From a virus: DNA of 27,089 nt. The notes under the pieces were generated by a model that saw only the letters and a list, made by a program, of their open reading frames with translations, had not been told where the DNA came from and did not search any database. Of the stretch, positions 20,400 to 27,089 are shown piece after piece. A program made the translations under genes and the position numbers. How positions within the stretch are numbered: position 1 is the first letter of the stretch; the number at the start of each line of letters is the position of its first letter. The stretch lies in IMG/VR virus record IMGVR_UViG_3300048834_000195, positions 1 through 27,089 of that record; one strand, written 5' to 3'.

Positions 20400-21440
20400 A
20401 TGAAACCACTTTTTAGAATCAACTTAATTCTGCTGGTCTTTACAGCAATTTTCACAAGCTGCGAGCCTGATAAGGCTATCGAAAAGGCAGATCCTACCAA
20501 ACATGCAAGTACTGAACTCAGAGGCGCAAACGGCGTACTTTGTTGTGTAGATGGACCTTTGTCTAATCCAAATGTTGACTGCAAGTATAACAATGATGCC
20601 TGTGTTACCATCGTAGATAACACACTGAAGGGCTACCTAGTGACACCACAGCAAAATGGTACATTATATCAAAACTGCATACCACAGGGATACTGCTGGA
20701 CAGCATTAGAATGTCAGACCGCACAGTATTGGTATGATTACACTTCGCCATATTTCTACATAGATGATGGAAGTAATAACTGTGGCGGCTGGTCTTATGG
20801 TATGGCTACAAGTGGCCAAACAACTTCACAACTGAATAATGTAAATCTAGCTTTTACCGGAACGAACTGGGATACTGGACAGCCTGAGACCCAATATTGT
20901 GATCTGTATTTTAACTACTTCGCTACGCCTGATGATGGTAATAGATTTAGTAGGTCCTACTGGCGACACGGAGTAGACTCATGTGATGCAAATATGATCG
21001 ATAGATTTATAGCAGGACAGATGATATTAACAGCATGGCAGCGGATGGCAGCGGATGCGGATGCGGATGGTGACATAGATGCCAATGATAGCGAACTTAT
21101 CAGACAGTTAGCAGGCGTGACCGCTGTAGGATCACTGCCCACATGCAGTGTAACTGGAGCCGTCGGATTAGGTACATCACCTTATGTATATGTCAATCAA
21201 AGAGCCTATCATATAGCAGCTAGTAATTGGGCAGTCAATAACGATCAAGTCAAGATCACACGCCTGGCATACATCAATGAAAGGCTTCCCGAAAGATTGA
21301 TCAATACAGTGACAGGATGCAAGGTTACCAATCCATGGGGCAATTTTAACACAGCGCCATATAATTACGGACTTGGCAAACACTGCTATGTGATCAAGCG
21401 TGGTGATGTGAATGCAAGTCATTATCCTAGTATCTGCTAA
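20400..21440 (+). CDS. Exported Cys-rich lipoprotein with a dockerin-like calcium loop
   Basis: The 346-residue protein has a signal peptide (KPLFRINLILLVFTAIFTSC) with a lipobox cysteine at C21, followed by EPDK. An acidic stretch here resembles the Bacteroidota signal for display on the outer surface. The mature part has 14 further cysteines and many aromatic residues. Residues 219-230 (DADADGDIDAND) place Asp at positions 1, 3, 5, 9 and 12, Gly at 6 and Ile at 8, as in dockerin or EF-hand calcium loops, followed by SELIRQL. A second GDVNAS stretch lies at 335-340. No enzyme motif is seen. It sits between the capsid and holin genes, yet is unlike a virion protein. A surface factor made by the lysogen, or a superinfection-exclusion lipoprotein, is plausible. 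Confidence 0.8.
   Translation: MKPLFRINLILLVFTAIFTSCEPDKAIEKADPTKHASTELRGANGVLCCVDGPLSNPNVDCKYNNDACVTIVDNTLKGYLVTPQQNGTLYQNCIPQGYCWTALECQTAQYWYDYTSPYFYIDDGSNNCGGWSYGMATSGQTTSQLNNVNLAFTGTNWDTGQPETQYCDLYFNYFATPDDGNRFSRSYWRHGVDSCDANMIDRFIAGQMILTAWQRMAADADADGDIDANDSELIRQLAGVTAVGSLPTCSVTGAVGLGTSPYVYVNQRAYHIAASNWAVNNDQVKITRLAYINERLPERLINTVTGCKVTNPWGNFNTAPYNYGLGKHCYVIKRGDVNASHYPSIC
21038..21070 (+). repeat. Short GCGGAT tandem repeat in the calcium-loop codons
   Basis: GGCAGCGGAT occurs twice and GCGGAT three times in a row, coding for Ala-Asp repeats just before and inside the dockerin-like loop. A gain or loss of one 6-base unit would keep the reading frame and lengthen or shorten the Asp-Ala run. 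Confidence 0.6.
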
Positions 21441-21446
21441 GAGATC

Positions 21447-21911
21447 ATGGAGAGGCTGATAAAATTTGAAAGTTGGGCGGTGTTATGGGGGAGTTTGATG
21501 GGAAGTGTTTTAAGTTTTATCAGTCCTGTATCGCCGTTTATTGCCCTTGCAATATGTCTTATACTTGGTGATTGGAGGCTAGGTGTACTAGCTGCTAAGA
21601 AAAGAAAAGAGATTATAAATGCTGAAGGATTTAAGAAAACATTGACAAAATTGACAGTTTACTTGATCCTAATATTATCTTCAGAAGGCGTCAAAAGAGT
21701 TTTTTTTGATGGATTTGAAGATAGCTTTTTCCCTTTTGTAGCACAATTTCCTATTACCTATATAGCTGCATTTGCAATATGTATGAAGGAATTTAAGAGC
21801 ATTTCAGATAAAGCATATCAACTAACTGGTGTTGATTTTTGGAATGTAATTTCAGAGAGAATAGAAACCGTTTTTTCATTATTCAAAAAAAATAAGAGCG
21901 ATGACGCCTAA
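21447..21911 (+). CDS. Phage holin-like membrane protein
   Basis: This 154-residue protein has two to three membrane segments: WGSLMGSVLSFISPVSPFIA through ALAICLILGDW, LTVYLILILSSEG, and FPITYIAAFAICMKE. It ends with FKSISDKAYQLTGVDFWNVI and a basic tail. The plan matches holins of Bacteroidota phages, which form membrane lesions to release the endolysin. Composition is A/T-rich. It overlaps the next gene by 11 bases. The endolysin lies far away at 6367, in another operon. Confidence 0.75.
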   Translation: MERLIKFESWAVLWGSLMGSVLSFISPVSPFIALAICLILGDWRLGVLAAKKRKEIINAEGFKKTLTKLTVYLILILSSEGVKRVFFDGFEDSFFPFVAQFPITYIAAFAICMKEFKSISDKAYQLTGVDFWNVISERIETVFSLFKKNKSDDA

Positions 21912-22137
21912 AGAAATTAAGTCATTTTTTGACATATATCCAAACGCCGAAATTTACAAAGTAGGCAAAAGATTCTTTCTGTCTAAGGATAAGAATCTAG
22001 CTGAAGACTATGCCAGGACAAAAGAACTGGAAGTCGAAACTATCAATGCCAATACCAAGCTTGGCAAAGATGAATTGACAGAAGAAGAAAAGAAAGCAGC
22101 TGAAGCGGCAAAAGCAGCTGCTAATAACAAACCATAA
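21901..22137 (+). CDS. 78-aa unknown protein
   Basis: A soluble N-terminal half (IKSFFDIYPNAEIYKVGKRF) has the look of a small conserved phage domain. The C-terminal half is low-complexity Lys/Glu/Ala (TEEEKKAAEAAKAAANNKP). It overlaps the holin gene and precedes the sheath gene by 12 bases. A head-tail joining or structural adaptor role is possible by position only. Confidence 0.65.
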   Translation: MTPKEIKSFFDIYPNAEIYKVGKRFFLSKDKNLAEDYARTKELEVETINANTKLGKDELTEEEKKAAEAAKAAANNKP

Positions 22138-22149
22138 AAGTAAGCAATC

Positions 22150-23316
22150 ATGCCTTTAAATAACATAAGTTTTGAAACGGTAGCCGGTGGGCTTGGACGT
22201 TTACCAGCTGGTGAAGATCACATAAGTGCGATCGTGATGCCACTGGCTTCATCTCCAGCAGCTTGGGGGACAAACATAGGCAAAAGGTACGTAAGTACAG
22301 AGGAAGCTGAACAAGATCTTATTACGTCTGACAGTGTCAATTATGGCCTATTGCATTACTTCATCTCTGAATATTTCAGAATGAGTGGACCTTCAGAACT
22401 GTATGTCGTAAATGAGTCAGGTGCTGGTTTCAGTGCTGATAAGTTCAATGAGATCACAGCTGGTAAAGTAAGACAAATCTTTTGGTATGGTGTGAATACC
22501 TTCGCTACCATTGCGGCAAAAGTAGGTACGCTCAAAACATTTGCAGCGGCTCTAGAAGCTGCTTTTGTTCCGGCTGTTATCATCACTAATATCAAAGATG
22601 AGGCTACAGCGGTCACGTCTGGAGTTACAGACTTGAGAGCACTCGACGCTGATAACATATCAGTCCTGGTGTCAGGTGATGGATCAGGCAAAGGTGCAGC
22701 ACTAGCTACATCGCTAGCAATCAAGTATGTGAATGGTGGTGGTGCCTTGCTAGGTGCATTGTCTAGAGCAGCGGTTCATGAGAATATTGGTTGGGTAGGT
22801 AAGTTTCCACTTGCCAATACTGTGGATTATCAAGATGTGTATCTTTCTGATGGGCAAAAAGTAAGGGCTGTAGCGGCTACGCTCCTGAATGCCATCAATG
22901 ATAAAGGTTATATCTTCCAAAGGAATATAGCAGGTGTGACAGGATCATACTTCCAAGATACGCACACGTGTACATTAAGTAGTTCAGACTATGCATTTAT
23001 CGAAAATGTAAGGACTATCCAAAAGGCAAAAAGAGTGATCCGTACACAGCTGATACCTGATCTTAATAGTCCACTCACTGTAAATGCTGATGGTAGTCTT
23101 AGCCCGGACACGGTTAAGTACTTTGAGAATCAAACAAGCCGTCCACTTAACCTTATGCTTAATGCTGAGGAGATTTCAGCCTTTTCAGTCTTTGTGGATC
23201 CACTACAAAATGTACTCACAGAAAGTAAGCTGAAGATACAGGTAAGGATAGTACCGAGAGGTGTAGCTAGAAACATATTGGTTAACATCGGCTATGCCGT
23301 ATCAGTAACTAATTAA
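22150..23316 (+). CDS. Tail sheath-like protein (DUF2586 type)
   Basis: The 388-residue protein matches DUF2586-type sheath proteins of contractile tails. It has VAGGLGRLPAGEDHISAIVM, a glycine/alanine-rich core (GKGAALATSLAIKYVNGGGA), a DYQDVYLSDGQKVRAVAATL segment, NDKGYIFQRNIAGVTGSYFQ, and a C-terminal SKLKIQVRIVPRGVARNIL that fits the C-terminal sheath strand exchange region. It marks the phage as a myovirus, as expected for Mu-like elements. The fibre gene follows 2 bases after its stop. Confidence 0.88.
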   Translation: MPLNNISFETVAGGLGRLPAGEDHISAIVMPLASSPAAWGTNIGKRYVSTEEAEQDLITSDSVNYGLLHYFISEYFRMSGPSELYVVNESGAGFSADKFNEITAGKVRQIFWYGVNTFATIAAKVGTLKTFAAALEAAFVPAVIITNIKDEATAVTSGVTDLRALDADNISVLVSGDGSGKGAALATSLAIKYVNGGGALLGALSRAAVHENIGWVGKFPLANTVDYQDVYLSDGQKVRAVAATLLNAINDKGYIFQRNIAGVTGSYFQDTHTCTLSSSDYAFIENVRTIQKAKRVIRTQLIPDLNSPLTVNADGSLSPDTVKYFENQTSRPLNLMLNAEEISAFSVFVDPLQNVLTESKLKIQVRIVPRGVARNILVNIGYAVSVTN

Positions 23317-23318
23317 GG

Positions 23319-24569
23319 ATGAGACAGTATAGCGATAAGATAGATTGGCCGTTTGTACTCACAGTTGCATTTTTTGCGCTGTTGGGTATGTTTACGGTTG
23401 TCCATGGTCAAGGTACTGTAAGACCTGATCAATTTACACTAGAGCCAAATCCAAACAATACCAACTTTGAAGTCTACTCGCAAAAAGGAGGCGTCAACAG
23501 GCGTGCTACCTTAGCAAGTATCAGAGCATATGTGTTGCAAGGTCTTACTTCAGTGGCAGGTCCAGCAGGTCCAGCAGGTCCACCGAATAGCCTTACCATA
23601 GGTACCGTAACGACAGGTACAGCAGCCGCTACCATCACAGGTACGGCACCAAGTCAGACTTTAAATCTGGTCTTACCTTCAGGTGGTGGAGGAAGCGATA
23701 CAGCTCAAAACCTTAGTAATGGTGGTAAGGTAGGATATAATCAGACCATTAATATTAGTGGTGGTACTGGTGTTGTTTTTGACATCAGGGACGCTGATGC
23801 AGATAGTCTCAATGAGAGACAAGTTTTTACGCTCGATAGCATAGGGGCCTGGAACCTGACAAAATCAGGGGGATCCGGGAATATAAAGGATGGGGTTTCA
23901 TACCTAGATGACAGTTTGAAGCTTTGGGGATATGTGGCCAATTTGCGGCCACATATCAACAGAGCGTACCAAGTAGCTGATACAGTGGCACGGAATGCCA
24001 TCACAAGCCCAAGGCGTGGTAGTGTCGCTATCATTGCTAATGCTGATGGTAGCAATACACAAGGTCTTAGTTTCTTTGACTCGCTTACCTGGAGCATTCC
24101 AGTACTGGTAAATAAGAAGACATCTTTTCAATACACTGTAACAGCAGGATCCACTACAGCTGTAGTGTGGGCCACTGGTCTAGGTGTCACCATCACTACT
24201 AACGAAACGACAGGTGAATGTAATGTAGCGGTCCCTTCAGGTATCGATCTGAAGAAAGTACATATTACACTACCATTTGGCGCTGTCGATGGGTCAAACA
24301 ACTATTATGTCAAGCTAGATTATGCAGGTGTAAGGACCTACAATACTAGTATCTCTACGATCAACTTACCTTCAGTACTTGTAGGATCAGCGGTCACCAC
24401 GTCAATGAGTCGATCAAGTCCGGTCTTATTTAGTCCTGATGGAAATGCAGGTGTAGACGTAGGTATATCTGCTATTGGCGGTGGTGATGGAAGTGACCTT
24501 GAGATAGCTATAAAAGACTTTCTGATTGCAACAACCCAATTCGTAACACTTAACTTTTCTACTAATTAA
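23319..24569 (+). CDS. Exported fibre-like protein with a short collagen-like segment
   Basis: The 416-residue protein begins with a hydrophobic export segment (residues ~10-30, [20 protein letters not shown] ending in GQG). The Bacteroidota fibre-type sequence [20 protein letters not shown] comes next, then GPAGPAGPP at ~84-92. Residues ~93-125 hold [20 protein letters not shown], a phage fibre module. A beta-rich C-terminus ends in [13 protein letters not shown]. Fibre proteins normally assemble in the cytoplasm, so an export signal is odd. It could be a fibre gene with an uncleaved hydrophobic start, or a surface adhesin carried by the phage. Confidence 0.7.
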   Translation: MRQYSDKIDWPFVLTVAFFALLGMFTVVHGQGTVRPDQFTLEPNPNNTNFEVYSQKGGVNRRATLASIRAYVLQGLTSVAGPAGPAGPPNSLTIGTVTTGTAAATITGTAPSQTLNLVLPSGGGGSDTAQNLSNGGKVGYNQTINISGGTGVVFDIRDADADSLNERQVFTLDSIGAWNLTKSGGSGNIKDGVSYLDDSLKLWGYVANLRPHINRAYQVADTVARNAITSPRRGSVAIIANADGSNTQGLSFFDSLTWSIPVLVNKKTSFQYTVTAGSTTAVVWATGLGVTITTNETTGECNVAVPSGIDLKKVHITLPFGAVDGSNNYYVKLDYAGVRTYNTSISTINLPSVLVGSAVTTSMSRSSPVLFSPDGNAGVDVGISAIGGGDGSDLEIAIKDFLIATTQFVTLNFSTN

Positions 24570-24570
24570 T

Positions 24571-27089
24571 ATGAAGTATTTAAGTATCATTCTAATGTTA
24601 TTTGTATGCCATTTAAGTGGCATTACACAAACTGTAATTCCACTTCCTGGATATCAAGCTGTATTAAATGTATTCCCGACTGTGGAAGATGACACGCTGA
24701 TCACCGCTGAGTTTTCAGTTACGGACTTCAGTAATCAGTTTAATGGTACTGATATAGTAGGCCGTGAGAATCTTGTTATATGGCGTAATTGCCAAAGATA
24801 TCCAGTACTCGCAGTTGATCAAGCGTTTGCAACATCGGTGATCCTTCAGCTGAATAAAAATGGTAATCCTAATTTGGTTCCTGGTGTATGTGCATTGCTT
24901 CAGGAGACGCCTGGCATGGTGTCACATTTGATATCAGGTATAACGGACTCAGATAAGCAGTGTATAGATAGTTATTATCGGGTCGATGGTGGTGGTTCGG
25001 ATAGTTGTTGTATAGAAATATACCGTACTGATACCATACCTGATAATCCTGAATATGGCGACTTAAAGTATAATGTAAGTGCTGAATTTGATATATGGCA
25101 GGTGTGGGATGGCACACAATGGCTCACAATATATGATGGTGATAATGATCGTACAAATGAGCTTACTACCTACAAATTTTATTACGGTATGGGAATGAGA
25201 CCACCGGGAGACAAAAACGGTGATATCTTAATAGACTATCAAGATGATTATGTCAAATATTGGAATTTCGGATGGTATGATTTATTCCCAATCAACCAAG
25301 TAACTGAAAGTACAACGGTGTCAGATACACCTACTTTGGATTTGAATATGAGTGGGTATGATATAAGTGGTGTTGTAGATACTTCTATAATAGGCACTAA
25401 ACATGATCTTACACTGATAAGAATAGACACCACACTTAATCAAGATTTAACCATAAGTGGAGACACTTTATATTTAAGTGGTGATCCTACACCAGTACCA
25501 CTACCAATCTTATCAGGTCCAGCAGGTCCAACAGGTCCGACGGGTGCAACAGGTGCCACAGGTCCAGCAGGTCCAATTGGTTTGACAGGTCCGACGGGTG
25601 CAACTGGAGCTACAGGCGCTACAGGACCGACAGGTCCTATTGGTTTGACAGGTCCAGCAGGTCCGACAGGCCCGACAGGTGCCACAGGTCCTACAGGCCC
25701 AGCAGGTCCAGCCGGTGACCCTGCTACAGATGATCAGACTTTGACACTTTTAGATTCTATAAACAGAGTCTTCAGGTTAAATATATCAGGTGGTAATACT
25801 GTGTCTTTTAAAGATACGGATGCACAGACATTGACTCAGTCATTTACTAGTCCATCTTATGCAACTGCATCGCTTGTCAATGGTGGTAGCTATAGAGATA
25901 GTACAGGATATATGAGATTAGAAACTCAGATAGCGACTCCTGGTAGTAGATTCTACAGATACAAGAGTAACCTTGGTGATATCATGGGAATGGCTGAAGA
26001 TCCTTCCCTTACTAATAGTGGTAATATAGAGATACTGAGATCAGGCAATGTAATGTCTTGGGGATTGAAAACACTTGGCGCTACTAATGGTAAGATATGG
26101 AAGTATAATGGTAGTGCTTGGGCCTTGAGTGATGATAATGTAGGTGGTTCGGGAACCGTCACAGGTACAGGTTCTGCAAATAAAGTAAGTTATTGGACAG
26201 GTACTAATTCGCAAGGTTTTAATAATAATTTTCACTATGATCCTATAACTGAAAGGTTAGGTTTAGGTACTGGTAGTCCTTTATATAAACTTGATGTCAC
26301 GGATGATATTAGGGTGAACGAAGCGAGAATAGGAAAAGGTGCTGGAAATATTGTAAACAATTTATGTTTTGGAAATGGAGCATTAAATTCGATAACTACA
26401 GGATTTCAAGATTTGGCATTTGGTTTTGGCGCCCTCGCAGCATGTACAACTTGTAATGGATCATTAGCGATAGGTAACAATACTCTTCAGAATAATTTTA
26501 TAAGCGGTACAAATGTCATTGCTATAGGTAACGGAGCAATGGAAAATGCAAGTAATGTGTCAAACTGTCTAGGCTTAGGATTTCAGGCACTAAGAAATGT
26601 AATTGCATCTAATAACATTGGGATTATGTCCGGCCAACTTCTAACAAGTGGAACTCAAAATATATTAATTAACCCGGGTGTTACTGGCGTTACTACTGGG
26701 AATAGGAATTTAATTGCAGGCCATGAAGCAGGTCAGGGCATCGGATCTGGATCTGACAACGTAATATTTGGGCGTAGGGCGGCATGGAGTATGTCTAATA
26801 CATCTGGGTCTATTGTAATAGGTGCATTAGCGGCTTTTAATGAAACATCTGGTAATGTTCTATATATTACCAACCAAACAGGTACCACAAATGGAGTTTT
26901 TGGAAGTTATGCCACGGCTAAATTTGGGATAAACCAAGCGCCTTCAGCGATGACACACACATTTGATGTAAATGGTGACACACGTGTACGTGGTGCTTTA
27001 TACAATGCTTCAGGATCAAGTGGATCCACAGGCCAATTTCTTACTTCAGGTGGTGCAGGCACATTCACATGGACAAATGCTCCAGTAAA
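24571..27089 (+). CDS. Exported collagen-like and YadA-head-like fibre protein (partial)
   Basis: The frame stays open from ATG 24571 to the window end (839 residues, 3' end missing). Residues 1-20 look like a signal peptide ([20 protein letters not shown]). Residues ~25-315 form an unrecognised domain with an EF-hand-like loop at 214-225 ([12 protein letters not shown]). A collagen-like Gly-X-Y run covers residues 316-384. Further on are fibre-type repeats ([30 protein letters not shown]). A YadA-head-like section at ~595-760 contains [14 protein letters not shown] and [14 protein letters not shown]. The end ([16 protein letters not shown]) usually precedes a C-terminal intramolecular chaperone in tail fibres. 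Confidence 0.85.
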   Translation, partial: MKYLSIILMLFVCHLSGITQTVIPLPGYQAVLNVFPTVEDDTLITAEFSVTDFSNQFNGTDIVGRENLVIWRNCQRYPVLAVDQAFATSVILQLNKNGNPNLVPGVCALLQETPGMVSHLISGITDSDKQCIDSYYRVDGGGSDSCCIEIYRTDTIPDNPEYGDLKYNVSAEFDIWQVWDGTQWLTIYDGDNDRTNELTTYKFYYGMGMRPPGDKNGDILIDYQDDYVKYWNFGWYDLFPINQVTESTTVSDTPTLDLNMSGYDISGVVDTSIIGTKHDLTLIRIDTTLNQDLTISGDTLYLSGDPTPVPLPILSGPAGPTGPTGATGATGPAGPIGLTGPTGATGATGATGPTGPIGLTGPAGPTGPTGATGPTGPAGPAGDPATDDQTLTLLDSINRVFRLNISGGNTVSFKDTDAQTLTQSFTSPSYATASLVNGGSYRDSTGYMRLETQIATPGSRFYRYKSNLGDIMGMAEDPSLTNSGNIEILRSGNVMSWGLKTLGATNGKIWKYNGSAWALSDDNVGGSGTVTGTGSANKVSYWTGTNSQGFNNNFHYDPITERLGLGTGSPLYKLDVTDDIRVNEARIGKGAGNIVNNLCFGNGALNSITTGFQDLAFGFGALAACTTCNGSLAIGNNTLQNNFISGTNVIAIGNGAMENASNVSNCLGLGFQALRNVIASNNIGIMSGQLLTSGTQNILINPGVTGVTTGNRNLIAGHEAGQGIGSGSDNVIFGRRAAWSMSNTSGSIVIGALAAFNETSGNVLYITNQTGTTNGVFGSYATAKFGINQAPSAMTHTFDVNGDTRVRGALYNASGSSGSTGQFLTSGGAGTFTWTNAPV
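25516..25722 (+). repeat. 23 Gly-X-Y collagen-like codon triplets
   Basis: Nine-base units of the form GGT-CCA/GCA/ACG-N run in frame without interruption, coding [12 protein letters not shown] and GLT triplets and ending in GDP. Two larger units ([10 protein letters not shown]) repeat inside. In such proteins three chains form a rigid triple-helical stalk. The DNA repetition invites length change by slippage. Confidence 0.9.

Noticed and set aside
22356-22724. Minus-strand open frame of 122 codons
   Set aside because: It is antisense to the tail sheath-like gene, which has family features throughout.
25440-25685. Minus-strand collagen-like open frame ([13 protein letters not shown]...)
   Set aside because: The Gly-Pro pattern arises because the complement of GGT-CCN repeats is also Gly/Pro-coding. 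The plus frame is continuous with a long fibre protein; the minus frame is isolated.
25516-25722. Regular short repeats that might suggest a CRISPR array
   Set aside because: The units are 9 bases with no spacers, in frame and coding Gly-X-Y, so this is a collagen-like stalk.

Overview
The window is most of a Mu-like (transposable, contractile-tailed) prophage or phage of a Bacteroidota host. The host assignment is an inference. It rests on promoters of the Bacteroidota type (TTTG, about 20 nt, then TAnnTTTG), A/T-rich start contexts with no Shine-Dalgarno sequence, a moderately A/T-rich composition, a lipoprotein with an acidic residue directly after the lipid cysteine, and proteins that look like Bacteroidota versions of Mu families. 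Neither phage end is visible. The left edge cuts a small gene and the right edge cuts a long fibre gene.

Layout. Positions 1-9426 hold one early/middle operon on the + strand: a small partial gene, a 47-aa protein, a DDE transposase (MuA-like), an AAA+ target-selection ATPase (MuB-like), a DUF3164 protein, many small unknown proteins, a GemA-like protein, a GH19 endolysin, a stand-alone DnaA domain IV-like protein, and a run of very short genes. A strong terminator at 9467-9497 closes it. Positions 9496-11217 hold a minus-strand accessory segment: an HTH protein and a conserved unknown protein, driven by a promoter set inside a 21-bp inverted repeat, plus a two-helix membrane protein. A 34-aa membrane peptide gene (+) and a perfect 34-nt palindrome follow. 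Positions 11470-18223 carry packaging and head-neck genes on the minus strand: TerS, TerL, gp36-like, portal, MuF-like minor head protein with a nuclease-like C-terminus, Mu gpG-like virion protein, a probable neck/tail-completion protein and a small basic protein. They are interrupted by one reversed zinc-ribbon gene. A divergent promoter region at 18224-18382 separates these from the + strand capsid and tail genes: prohead protease/scaffold, major capsid protein, an exported Cys-rich lipoprotein, holin, a small protein, tail sheath, and two exported collagen-like or fibre-like proteins.

How the parts work together. The A and B proteins would integrate and replicate the element by transposition. 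The terminase fills a head built from portal, protease/scaffold and capsid protein, and the sheath marks a contractile tail. The endolysin and holin lyse the host but sit about 15 kb apart in different transcription units. The points most worth a second look are the toxin-like tail on the MuF protein, the three exported proteins inside the structural module, the late region split between strands, the promoter-in-palindrome at 10367-10413, and the repeated palindromic word AGGTAAATTTACCT. All family calls were made by reading the sequences; no database search was run.
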